Source of the DNA: Adineta ricciae
Taxonomy: Eukaryota > Rotifera > Eurotatoria > Adinetida > Adinetidae
Direction of reading: 5' to 3'
DNA: 64,000 nucleotides
NCBI GenBank assembly: GCA_905250025.1
Contig: CAJNOJ010000192.1
Coordinates: forward strand, 124,001 to 188,000
Positions 33,165 through 43,769 of the stretch are shown one piece after another (the stretch's first letter is position 1; the number at the start of each line of letters is the position of its first letter). The notes under the pieces are model-generated. The model worked only from the letters and a program-made list of their open reading frames with translations. It did not search any database and was not told the origin of the DNA. Made by a program: the position numbers and the translations under genes.

Positions 33165-33815
33165 TAGTACTTGTTTCATTTGGACGATACGAGTAGTTCG
33201 TTCTACAACGAAACAAACGCAGATCTATTTCAATTCTCTTTCGCTATACTAAATTATATGGCCTATATGACAAACAGAAATATATAGAACGAGAGAATAT
33301 ACAGTGAAAACTCTAATGCTGAACACTTTCCGGTCTCCACGATGTAGATTGACCGAAAACATGTAGCGCTGTATGTGACTATTATGTTTATAAAGTGGAA
33401 GAGACATACCAAATTAAATGAACAGAATCAATGTCATGTGTTATGGAATTATAATGAACGAATGTAATTCTATTTATTTCCAATAATTCAACGATCAAAA
33501 TTGCATTCGTTCATTATTCAATTGACAGAGTCTAAGTTAACTGATGGGTTACTTAATGTTCTACTGATACAGTGGTTATTAAATGATTTTAGTGGTATCA
33601 TAATAAATCATAGAATCTTTATGTAATAAACTACAATAGTTCATTATAAATGATTGATGTTAAATGTTTTCAAATTGCTATGATATTAGTCAACCTTCTC
33701 CTATATGATCACTTTCTTAATCTCAACGAATATCAACAGTCTCTGAGGGTGTTCATGTTGTAGAGATTTTGCTTTACTAAGAAACACTTTCGTTCAATTC
33801 TATACACTTTGTTCG
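33165..33815. other. Intergenic between X and Y (A)
   Basis: No gene; indel-rich homologue of 28745-29425. Confidence 0.5.
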
Positions 33816-35276
33816 TTATCGAAACATACCATAATCGAGCAAGTTGAACATATTTCTATTCGTTTGTCTTCTAATTAAAGAGAAAATAAATTTTCCAACC
33901 AATGGCATGATCAATCGAAGGCCTTGATTAAGTCCACTACAAATAGTAATAAGTAATAGAAATGCAACTGTCATATCGCGTCGTTTTGCAATTTTGTATG
34001 AACAAGCAATTGGTGCACATTGTTTATAGAACAGATCAAATTGATCATTTTCATTGATTATTCGTTCAATGAACATCTCATCAACTAATTTAGTGACTTC
34101 AATACCTCGAAATCGTGTTAATATTGATGAGTTAAGCGGTTGGATATTTGGGAAAGGTTCAAAGCCAATGGCGAGTTTGTAAGTAGTTCGAATATTTTCA
34201 ATATAAGTCGAATTGTACCACCAATCGATTTCTGATCGAAGAAAGCCAACTATAGGTATACAACCGATCTTTAATTCATCGAATATTTGTAAAAATTTTA
34301 ATGTTTGTGTTCCATTCGAATAAATAATTGTTTTCAAAAAACAATTTCGGATTTGAGAAGCACATGAACATTTTCCTTTTGTCGTATAAAACAGATGTGT
34401 AATCGTGTTAGCGAGAGAGAAGCGTATATCTTGAGCTTCTACTTGACCATCGTTATGAAATATTACACGGAAATTCATGTTTACACCTGTCAAAAGTCGA
34501 CTGGCAACATTGCCAACATGAACCCATTTTGATATACGTGCGAAATCATTACGTGTTTTAGTAATAAATGAATCTGTTATATATTGATTTTCTCGACGAA
34601 ATAATGTCTGCGATGGTAGATGTTCGTTAATATATTGTGTCGAATTGAATAACTGTTGTGCATCGGCAATGTTTGTTTCGACTAGAGAACAAAACATTGA
34701 GAGAAATTGAAAATAAGATATACCGTAACTGCGGAAATCACGTGAAAAATCTGTTTTTGTCCACATTGGTACATCATTTGGATCGAATAAGGCCAGATAT
34801 TCCAACCATGTTGAAGAAACCAAAGTACTCGAACAGATTTGATGTAAAACAAACGTAAGATTAAGAAATGTTCCATAAGGAACAGAAATTTGTGAACAAG
34901 GGCATTGTAAAGTAGAGGAATATCTTTCATATAAATTCTTATAAGTTTGTTCAGATGGACTTTCAACTGTTATAAGATGATCTTGATCCGGAAAAACAAT
35001 GTAAATACCAGCGATGATTGAACATAAAATTAATATGAGAATAAAAGATCGTGTTAAAATTCGTCCTTGTTCAATATCGTCAGTTGTTTCTGTGTCTTGT
35101 TGTTGTGTTGAAAAGAGATTTAAAGTGCTTAGAAGTTGAAAGACTTTGGTTGGCAAACATCGAATATAGTCAAAAAATTTTACTGTAATCAAAGAAAAAT
35201 GCGATAATGTTCTTTCCGTTTTCAGGGTGTGAATGAGTAGAAGATTTCCAATATATAAAAGACGCAATAGTGTCAC
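33816..35276 (-). CDS. Gene Y (homologue A), two-TM Cys-rich membrane protein
   Basis: About 486 residues, intact, closely matching Y' (29426-30883). Core motifs YKNLYERYSSTLQCPCSQIS, HQICSSTLVSSTW, CSCASQIRNCF and CAPIACSYK; TM1 FILILILCSIIAGIYIVF; TM2 VAFLLLITICSGLNQGLRLI. The internal Met candidate of Y' is Phe here, favouring a start farther upstream (MTLLRLLYIGNLL), or this allele uses another start. Both copies remain open over their whole length, which argues for selection. Confidence 0.75.
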   Translation of the reverse strand: MTLLRLLYIGNLLLIHTLKTERTLSHFSLITVKFFDYIRCLPTKVFQLLSTLNLFSTQQQDTETTDDIEQGRILTRSFILILILCSIIAGIYIVFPDQDHLITVESPSEQTYKNLYERYSSTLQCPCSQISVPYGTFLNLTFVLHQICSSTLVSSTWLEYLALFDPNDVPMWTKTDFSRDFRSYGISYFQFLSMFCSLVETNIADAQQLFNSTQYINEHLPSQTLFRRENQYITDSFITKTRNDFARISKWVHVGNVASRLLTGVNMNFRVIFHNDGQVEAQDIRFSLANTITHLFYTTKGKCSCASQIRNCFLKTIIYSNGTQTLKFLQIFDELKIGCIPIVGFLRSEIDWWYNSTYIENIRTTYKLAIGFEPFPNIQPLNSSILTRFRGIEVTKLVDEMFIERIINENDQFDLFYKQCAPIACSYKIAKRRDMTVAFLLLITICSGLNQGLRLIMPLVGKFIFSLIRRQTNRNMFNLLDYGMFR

Positions 35277-35804
35277 TCAATTCGATTATGGGAGATAGAG
35301 ATAGCAAGATTTTCTTCTTTCGTCTTCATTGTTTACGATCCACATTAAACACACGTCCGTGAAAGGAAAAACAGCCTAAATGCTATCCATATAGTTTATT
35401 TTCCTTCATCATTTATTTGTTCATAGATAAATACTCGTATACTTTTAAAACAAACTAATTGATAATTTATATTTGTCAAAGCATTGACTCTTTTGATTAT
35501 TGAAGAACAGGTGTGTATTGTGTGGGGAATAGCTGGGTGCGCACTGCATTACAGTCTGATCTTTGACTTAATGCCGAGTTATTTCAACCTGTGATACTAA
35601 TCTCTCGTCGTGATAAATTCATCTGGATTCTTAGGATCTGTCCTTTAATCTCGCTTATATTTTCTCGTACTCTCAATCTCACTTTGTCGTCACAGATAAT
35701 TGACATTGTACGCACTTCCACATTAGAGAGCTGCGGATCCCTACATCTTCATTCGATCCATGACTCTTTACTTCACATATATATCTATACCATCTACCTT
35801 GACC
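35277..35804. other. Intergenic between Y and Z (A)
   Basis: No gene; homologous to 30884-31401. Confidence 0.5.
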
Positions 35805-37064
35805 TTAAGTAAATCGAAACTTACTGAGATATTGATAAAGACGCATTATCATTCCTAACGATCGTTCGTTCGTATTGGCCTCTTGGTTTTTATCACGTGA
35901 TAGAAATTTCACGACAAAATGCACCAGCAATTTCAGTATGAATGCACTTGGACCAAACATACCGATAATGGTCATGGTGATATAGATCAGTGAGAAGTAT
36001 TTTGTATAACTGTAAAAACATCGAGCTGGTCGACATTGTTGATAAAATGATTCGAACAAAATCTTAATATTCAAATCATCAATCATAATATCATCAATCA
36101 GCATCTGTACTGTTGAATTTGTCAAAAAATATTTATTTGCTTTACCAGATAATAATTCTATCCCGACACTTAATTGTTGATGTAATTGAGAAAAGCATGT
36201 GGAATTATAATAACATTCAAGTGTTGAACGTAATGTTGCATCAGTCATGTAACAGTCAGCAATCATTCCAGGAATCGAGTCATTAGAATTCGTATTAATC
36301 ACAACTGAATGTGGACAACCATGCCGATTTAAACAAGAACAATTGTTGTATATTCTTGGTATCATTTGTGGATCATGACTAGATTGAGAAGTATTTGATA
36401 AATAACCTAAATAGAAATTTGTTGTCAGACCAGATATGAACTGATTTTCGATGGTAGTTCGTTGAATCACAAGTAAATCACGTTTGAGAATAGTTTTAGC
36501 TAATGAGATCGAATTATAAAGTGCCATCTTAGTTTGACTTTGAACAACTTGTTCATTGAGTGCTATTGGACTGAGAATATACGATTGACCAAAATTGATG
36601 ACAATATCAATCCATGTTTGATTACTTATATGACAAAAATCAGCGATAATTTGCCAAAAATACGCTAAATGATATCGAATATTAGACTGTTGATATTGTT
36701 GTTGCATAATTGAATCGATCCAAGTTTTCTGAACAAAACGACTTGAACAAACTTGATGAAATTGAACATCAACATGTACAAATGTTTCATAAGCGATACC
36801 AATTTTTGAACATAAACATTGAATTGTAGTCGAATATTTTCTCATCAATTTGTTAAATTGAAGATTTGTTGGAAAGTATACGACGTCATTGATTGATTGT
36901 GGACTAAAGGCAGCAAATAGGCCGATACCAAAAACAGTCAGAGCATACAAAATGATATAGACGCGGGTTGCGTATCGTTGTCGACGAATAGTTTGCTCAT
37001 CCGTGATATTACTTTGAAAAAAATTCAATTCGACGATGGTTTTTTTCAGTCTTCTATTTCTCAT
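35805..37064 (-). CDS. Gene Z (homologue A), two-TM Cys-rich membrane protein
   Basis: Complete third paralogue, about 419 residues from MRNRRLKKTIVELNFFQSNI (37064; the same Met begins Z' at 51484). TM1 is IYIILYALTVFGIGLFAAF. Ectodomain motifs: FNKLMRKYSTTIQCLCSKIG, IAYETFV, HQVCSSRFVQKTW, NCSCLNRHGCPHS, DCYMTDATLRSTLECYYNST, CRPARCFYSYTKY. TM2 is near ITMTIIGMFGPSAFILKLLV, with a basic tail. Shares with X and Y the N-terminal NFFQS/NLFQS patch, the CxC block and the C-terminal CxPxxCxY before TM2. Confidence 0.78.
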   Translation of the reverse strand: MRNRRLKKTIVELNFFQSNITDEQTIRRQRYATRVYIILYALTVFGIGLFAAFSPQSINDVVYFPTNLQFNKLMRKYSTTIQCLCSKIGIAYETFVHVDVQFHQVCSSRFVQKTWIDSIMQQQYQQSNIRYHLAYFWQIIADFCHISNQTWIDIVINFGQSYILSPIALNEQVVQSQTKMALYNSISLAKTILKRDLLVIQRTTIENQFISGLTTNFYLGYLSNTSQSSHDPQMIPRIYNNCSCLNRHGCPHSVVINTNSNDSIPGMIADCYMTDATLRSTLECYYNSTCFSQLHQQLSVGIELLSGKANKYFLTNSTVQMLIDDIMIDDLNIKILFESFYQQCRPARCFYSYTKYFSLIYITMTIIGMFGPSAFILKLLVHFVVKFLSRDKNQEANTNERSLGMIMRLYQYLSKFRFT

Positions 37065-38761
37065 TTGAAAAAATTTGAAGTACACGAGCTTTAGACAAAT
37101 GTATGTGAATACATTCTATTTGGATAACAGACTGACAGAAAAGCAAAAAAGATGGTAAACCAAATATTATCAAAACAAGGTCTCATTCTATAAATTAATA
37201 TATTGAAGCGTTTGAAAGACTTCATATGACGTAGTGCACTTTTTTCGAGGATATATCGTGATTTTTCCTTCTTTATCTGTTGATCTATGTATTGTTTTAT
37301 TAGATTGAGCGTGATTAAGATGAAGTGAGATGTTGACACATTCAATGATTCGGTATTTTTCAACATAAAAGAATATTCTTCATTTGAAGATTGAGCCGTA
37401 TTTTCCTGGATAGAATGACGTAAAACTCGGTTAAATATCTCAGTATTTGTTTTGCGTGATTAATATTATAATTTTGAGACAGGGATATACCCGTCTTATG
37501 AGCCATATATTTGTAATTAGAATGACACAGTTAAAAGTCATTTCTCACATAAACATTTCCCGTGAATGAACATATAAAATAAAAAGTTCTCGAATCTGAT
37601 CATTTCCCATGTCGATAAATATGGGATCTGAGCAGCAGTCGATTCTGCAAGATTTTGAGAGGTTGTCGAAGTCGGATTCCAGATCAGAAACTTTTTCAAA
37701 GCTTCCGCTAATTCTCTGTTATGTTCACGGTCAACAAAAACCGGGAATTGTTGGAAAGTTCTCTAAGAGCGAGAAGTGACAAGTGTATTGAATCTTTTCA
37801 TTTTGCCCACGATACAATTCATTCGTAGTCAGTTGTTGTGCTCACAAAGGTATGTTCAAATAAGTGCAGAAAATATCCAAAAAAGTCATAAAATCAGAGT
37901 AGGACTCGAGCGTACATCTTTTAATAATCGGTCGGATATTTGATTGATTAAACTATCTGATATCTACTTCAGTCAGTTAATGCCTGCACATCAGAACATA
38001 ACTAACTTCGAATTCCGTCGTGGACAAAATAAAAGGATTTATGATACTCGATTCTTCTTCATTTATATCCTCATATTCGCCCTAAAAAGTTGATCTATAA
38101 TATTCTTATAATGTTTCTTTCTTTCGACATATAGAGACTGAAAAGAACATGTACAAAACAACTATGGATTTTCTGGAGTGCAGTAAAATCATGTAGATTC
38201 GCTTAAATGTCGTCTTGCTTCTTGTACTTATCAAAATAAATATAACGATTCTTTCGTTCAAACATGAGTAATTGTTCACAAAGTAAGACTAAAAAGGACA
38301 AAACCTGCGAAGTTGACGGATAATTGTGAGCAAACAACTTTTCACGTTCTAAGTGCAAGAAATAATTGAAAAAAAAGGAGAACACATCCTATTTCCTAAT
38401 GTTGCACATTGCAGAAGACAATTTTTATTTGGTTAAATTTGCAGATCCAAGAAGTAGGATTATCCAGTATGAGATTATTTGTGTATATTCAAAAATTTCT
38501 GCTATTCCTCTAATTTTCCTTATCGCTTTGTAGTAATAGGATACAATTAACAAAATATCGCAAATGCCGGCGCACTAGCTCAGTCTTATTGTAATCCTTT
38601 CAAAGTTCTTTCGAATGTGTGTTTAGAGAAACTACGATAATAACGTTATGAAGTAGAAATAAAAGACCAACTCATGATGAGAACAGAAAATATTTTGTTA
38701 TCAGATATCAAATAAAGAGTATATAGTTTGAGGGACTGATATTTTGTTGCACATAGATAAG
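37065..38761. other. Intergenic upstream of isochorismatase-like gene (A)
   Basis: Contains a damaged version (about 37610-37830) of the small open frame at 52027-52245: starts MSINMGSEQQSILQDFER, then indels shift the frame relative to the B copy. The rest is AT-rich and conserved with 51485-53235 without clear genes. Confidence 0.45.
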
Positions 38762-39676
38762 ATGTCATCCGACAACGAGAACGAAAGTGTTCTAATTGGT
38801 AATGATTCGGATTTCTGGCGATATTCTGGCAAAAATGGCTTTGATTTGACTCGAGGAAGTGATCATTCTCTTCGCTTACAGACAACAACTCAACCTATTA
38901 CGATCGACCCGACTCGCACGGCGTTAATCATCATTGACATGCAAAACTTTTTTATTCATCCGTCTGTGCGTTCACATCCAGCAGGTCTGGTTGCATGTGA
39001 ACAACTCCTCCGATTCGCCATTCCTGCAGCGCGCAAATCAGGTATTCAAGTTATTTGGTTAAATTGGGGCTTAACCGACGATGATATTCATCAGGCTCCG
39101 CCTTCCTTAAAACGAGCGTTTTCACGTGGGTTAACAACAGAATCGAGCTCGGGGACAAAGTCTATCTACACAGGTCTTGGCAGTGAATTAGGAGAGATTG
39201 TTCTTCCCAGTGGCGAACATATCAATGGTGGCAGATTACTGATGCGTGATACTTGGAATGCGAGTCTTTATGATCCACTTTTTGAGAGCTATCAAAATAG
39301 TCAATCCCATACAAAAGCTGATCAATGGTTTCATAAGGTAAATTAGTCAATGAGCGATGGAAATAATATTGTTTTACTTGTATAATAGGATCGTGTTTCT
39401 GGCTTATGGTCTCATGATTCTCCATTGCTCTCATATCTTCGTTCGAACAGAATTGTTACGTTAATCTTTGCTGGTGTGAACACCGATCAATGTGTGGCGG
39501 GTACATTACACGATGCTGAATACAAAGGCTTTGATTGTATTCTCTTGAGTGACGGTTGTGGTACGATGAGTCCGTCATTTGCACGTGAATGTGTTGAATA
39601 TAACTGTAGTAGAGGTGATGGATTTCTAATAGATAGTGAAACACTTGCTAAAAATATTGAAGATTATTTAAATTAG
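38762..39676 (+). CDS. Isochorismatase-like cysteine hydrolase (A)
   Basis: Starts MSSDNENESVLIGNDSDFWR; intron 39338-39388 (gtaaat...aatag) joins FHK to DRVSGLW; stop 39676. Isochorismatase-superfamily fold: catalytic Asp in ALIIIDMQNFF and nucleophile Cys in GVNTDQCVAGT with the following ARECVEY helix; the catalytic Lys is probably one of those in the middle region (not assigned). About 288 residues. Such enzymes hydrolyse isochorismate, nicotinamide or carbamoyl compounds; the substrate is not deducible. Followed 133 bp downstream by a PhyH dioxygenase on the same strand. Family distribution suggests bacterial or fungal relatives, possibly horizontal origin. Confidence 0.85.
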
Positions 39677-39809
39677 ACTAACAAATAAAGATACTTTTCT
39701 TTATCAAGATGCGACGAATTGATAAGAATCTTGCGATGCAATCTTCCTCTCTTTATCAAAACTTCGATGATATAAAACGTTTTCAAAACTTCCATTTGCT
39801 TTTAAGACA

Positions 39810-40817
39810 ATGTCGTCCTCATTTTCCATAACACCGACCCCACCTCTTGTTCTTCCTACGACAAATCCCATTTCATTAACTTCTGCTGATATTGATGCAT
39901 ATCGTACCAATGGTTACCATGTCGTACCAAATCTTCTCTCTCCATCTCAGCTTGAGCAATGGCGAACGATAATCTTCAATGCCGTACAAGACCGTGCGGA
40001 GAAAAAATACAAATTTGCCACAGTGTTGGAAGATGATCACACCAATGTAGATTTGGACTACTATGATAATGTTTTCACACAACGTGTGAATCTATGGCAG
40101 ACACACCCATCTGTAAAAGAATTGCTACTAGAAAGTGGCTCCGTTATTGGAAAGATCGCAGCTGAGTTGGAAGGAGTCGATTGTATTCGAATTTGGCACG
40201 ATCAGGCGCTGATTAAAGAATCATTTGGAAATCCAACTGCGTGGCATTTGGATGTTCCATATTGGTCCTTCACTACCTTACATGCTATCAGTGTTTGGAT
40301 TGCATTAGACGATGCAACAGTTGAGAACGGCTGTATGTATTTCATGCCTGGGTCACACAAAGTTAGTCTTACATCATTCATTTATAAAAAAAAAACTAAG
40401 TGACTATCAATAGGTGATACCGAACGCCATTTCCATGAATCGAATGAGACATTTCCTGAAATCAAAATTGGTAAAAATCTTTCAGATATATTTAAGATTT
40501 ATCCTGAATTGATGAAATATCCAACAATTCCTGTACCGATGAAAGCGGGTAGTGCATCATTTCATTGTGGTCATTTGATTCACGGTGCTGGTGCCAATAT
40601 GACACCGGGACGGAGAGCGGCAATGACAATTCAAATGTAACAAAGATTAAGAGAAAAACGAAAATTTTTAATCTTTTGTATTTATAGGATGCCGGATAAC
40701 ATGGTGTTTAATGGTAAACAGAATATTTTAACAAAAGAACAAATGGATCAATTAGAAGTCGGTGTGTCAGTGTTCAATGATGATGAGCGAAATCCTGTTT
40801 TATATAGAAAGAACTGA
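39810..40817 (+). CDS. Phytanoyl-CoA dioxygenase (PhyH) family protein (A), frame problem at intron 1
   Basis: Fe(II)/2-oxoglutarate oxygenase. N-terminus MSSSFSITPTPPLVLPTTNP, then IDAYRTNGYHVVPNLLSPSQ; iron ligands HxD in TAWHLDVPYW; MYFMPGSHK before intron 1; distal His and 2-oxoglutarate Arg in HLIHGAGANMTPGRRAAM; ending ...DERNPVLYRKN, stop 40815-40817. A second intron (near 40638-40687, AT|gtaac...tttatag|G) fits. At intron 1 this copy reads caatag|GTGATACCGAA, two bases longer than the B copy (GTGACCGAA), so the same splice sites put it out of frame; either a lesion or shifted splicing. Probably oxidises a small hydrophobic or acyl substrate. Confidence 0.8.
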
Positions 40818-40882
40818 ATGAAGTGTATTTGTTTTGAATATTTCTTGTGATTTCATTTCGTTTAGTCTAGACGAAAAGATAA

Positions 40883-42570
40883 TTAATATCGAAGGAATTT
40901 TTGAATACGGTGATTGCCAGTATCAACGACATATAAGTTAAGTTGATTATCAAGTGCAACGCCATATGGAGTAGTGAGATGTGTAGTATCGCTTCCAGAT
41001 ACGGTTGAAACGCCAGCAATAGTTGTTCCGTTAGCTTCATCCGATAAAAAGAATTGAATACGGTGATTGTTAAGATCTGCAACATATATATTTCCCATTG
41101 GGTCAACTGTCATACCAACTGGTGAACTAAGAAGTGCTGATGTTGAACCCATTGTTCCATTGACAGTACCAGTAATCAATTTCCATCGACTGTCACCTAT
41201 TTTCCAACGAACAACATTATTTAAATTGAAATTAACAATTATAAGACTATCTGAGAAAGATTCATAATATACACTACTAGGAGAATGTAATTGTGAAGAG
41301 TTTAGTCCTGGTCCGTTTCCTCCCGCAACTACTGTTCCTGAAGTTGCATTGTAGAGATAACGCATTATTCGATGATTACCAGTATCCGCTATGTAGAGTG
41401 TACCAGTATCAGAATCTCTTGTCAGACCAAATGGTGTGAACAATTCATTGCCCGCATTACCAATGACACCTAGGCAAATAAAGATTCATGATTCACGTTA
41501 ATATCAATATTGATATTTTATGTTTCTAACTACCCGTTCCAGCAATTATTCTTCCTATCGTAGCATTGTTTGGCCAAAAAAGAATCTTCGAAGAGCTATA
41601 ATCTGTTATGTACATATTGTCATCAGAATCTAACAGAATATGAGTGGGCAATGTCAATCCGGTCAAAATTGATCCTGCGGTGCAATTGAGATTTCCCGCA
41701 ACAGTTGTACCTGAAGTTGCATCTCGAAGCCAACGTTGAATCCGATAGCAAGTGTAATCAGCAATATACAGAGTATTTAGCCGATCTATCGCCACACTCA
41801 TTGGTGTATTCAAACAATTGTTCGCTACACCTGATAGTCCAGTAATTCCGGCAACAGTTATTCCAGTTGAATTCCAACGTAACTTAGCTTCAGCTATACA
41901 AAGTAAAAAGTTCGAGAGTTTTCTTAACAAGGTAACTAACGATATGTTGTTTTCGTTCTTGGCAACAAAAGAAGTACAGGAATGAGAATACTCGATACGA
42001 GAAGCACAATACCAATGGCGATTGAAATACTTATAAAGATTTTCTTTTGTCTAAAATATTTCGTTTTATATGCAAAGACGAAAGGGAATTTCAATACTTT
42101 TCTTTTTTCTTTTTATTCGAATCTCTATGATATTCTCTTGTGATTCCCAGGCCATTTGAATTGGAATAAAACATCTGAAATTTACATACGACAATATGAA
42201 CTGGAGTAATCGACAACTCACTTTAGCCTCTGTTAGTTTTGAACTGTTGACTGTGATAACCGATTGGTCTTCGAATTCTGGTGAAATTCGATATTTCTAC
42301 AAAAAATAAAATAATTAATGATAATTAATCATCGGATCGAATTACTTGTAAATCTGAACGAAGACTAGTAGACTGTGTTGAATGAACAGGATTTATGATT
42401 ACTTGTGGAGTTTTTTCAGATGTCATTGTAACTTTGTTTGGAAGAGGAATTTTCGGTCTTGATCGTACACACACATGGATTACGTGAGTCGATTGTGATG
42501 CATCATGAGTTACGGATCGCGGATGATGACATCGATGAACTTTTGAGCGAGTAGCTCTTACTATGACCAT
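40883..42570 (-). CDS. Type II membrane protein with NHL-repeat propeller (A)
   Basis: Starts MVIVRATRSKVHRCHHPRSV (42570), a basic cytoplasmic part with SxxP motifs. Then a TM helix near 41990-42060 (IFISISIAIGIVLLVSSILI) and an extracellular beta-propeller of NHL repeats: LNTLYIADYTCYRIQRWL, NMYITDYSSSKILFW, GTLYIADTGNHRIMRYL, NIYVADLNNHRIQFFL, LNLYVVDTGNHRIQKFLRY, stop 40883. Gly-rich IAG/VAG loops (GTTVAGN, GTVVAGG, GTTIAGV) lie between blades. Several short introns, for example near 41470-41535. A common bdelloid surface-protein architecture; binding partner unknown. Confidence 0.8.
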
Positions 42571-43095
42571 GATCTCAGTGCACTTTGACAGATAAAACTA
42601 TAACAAATGTATTTTGCGCTGAAGAGTAGTTTTTATATGGGTGTATTCATATGTTAATAAAAACAAAGAATTGCGTTATTGGCTTTTCGATGGAAAGGCT
42701 TCTTTTTTGTTGTATTGATTAGTTTATTAACAAAGCAAAACCAACAACTCAACGAATGCATCGCATTTGAATATAAATTCAATATTGAAATACTCGAAAA
42801 CAACGAAGTTTTCTTTTCTTTACGGAAAAATCACCTTTACTAACGATCGCACACGATCAAGTTGTTCTTTTGCCATCAAAACCTCCCAAAATTACTTCCA
42901 TCCAATGAAATATTGGTCATAGATGCTTTCGAAAAATGATTATTATATCCTTGTATTCGACTGAGAGAACAACAAGTTAAATTGTGATGCGTACCATACG
43001 AATGGGATGAATGACTCATCACTTCCAGTCAGATTCGTTGAAAAAAACTAACAAACTACATAGATTATTATTAATTAAGATCGCTTTAAGAAAAT
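42571..43095. other. Intergenic
   Basis: No gene seen. Conserved in part with 56973-57310. Confidence 0.5.
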
Positions 43096-43600
43096 CTACT
43101 GATTGGAGAACACTTTCCACTGATATTTGACAGCGGGAGAACCGAATACAAGTCCTGATAAGTCAGCGCACATTACTAAAGGTTTGCCTAGTTTTTGAAC
43201 GTTGATTAATCCTGTTTGATAAAATAATCGGAAGGGAGAAGTTTTACATTTAGAATCTAAGAGTTTCAAAGCTGTATGTGTTCGAAATCGAATAACAACA
43301 CGAGCCGATTTACTGGTATTTAATTGTGGACCATGTCTTTCGATTGATCGACCGAGTATATCCTCTGTTTCTTGATCTTCTGCCATAGCGATATCATTCC
43401 AACGAGTTTTATTGCCAATTTACATATATTGACGACGATTTTCTTGTGCAACTAATAAATCACTATTGTGTTGAACCATTGTCTACACTGCAATTGCGAT
43501 AGGAACAGAAAGAACGATAAGTAATTGAGCGATTTCAAGGCATGAACATCGTTTTCTTATCTCCTCGATTTTCGCATCGAAAAATGACTGACAAGAACTC
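43096..43600 (-). pseudogene. Small membrane protein, dead allele (A)
   Basis: Minus-strand frame reads EEIRKRCSCLEIAQLLIVL (TM segment), then an in-frame TAG (TAT in B), VQHNSDLLVAQENRRQYM, then TAA (CAA in B), then an open stretch MAEDQETEDILGRSIERHG... to WKVFSNQ, stop 43096. The two nonsense codons break the product. The B copy (58011-58310) lacks these but has its own stop. Family not recognised; a single TM with a basic N-terminus and an acidic ectodomain. Confidence 0.6.
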
Positions 43601-43769
43601 GCTTTTTATGTCATTTCTATTCAGTTTCAAACAAATATTGATCGCGTTTCATATTTCTTTCTCTTCTCATTCATTGTTTCAATGAAACTTTATTTAATCG
43701 CGTAGAATTGAGTAATTGGCGTCATATGAAACTGCAAAAAACTTTATTAAGATTTGTCTAATGGACGAT

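Noticed and set aside
31402..33179. Apparent overlap or fusion of genes X and Z' at 32422
   Set aside because: Created by the N join. Removing the overlap returns both to separate intact genes.
25534..37064. X/Y/Z called as DEG/ENaC sodium channels
   Set aside because: Only topology and Cys richness agree. I do not see the DEG/ENaC pore or extracellular signatures, so no family name is given.
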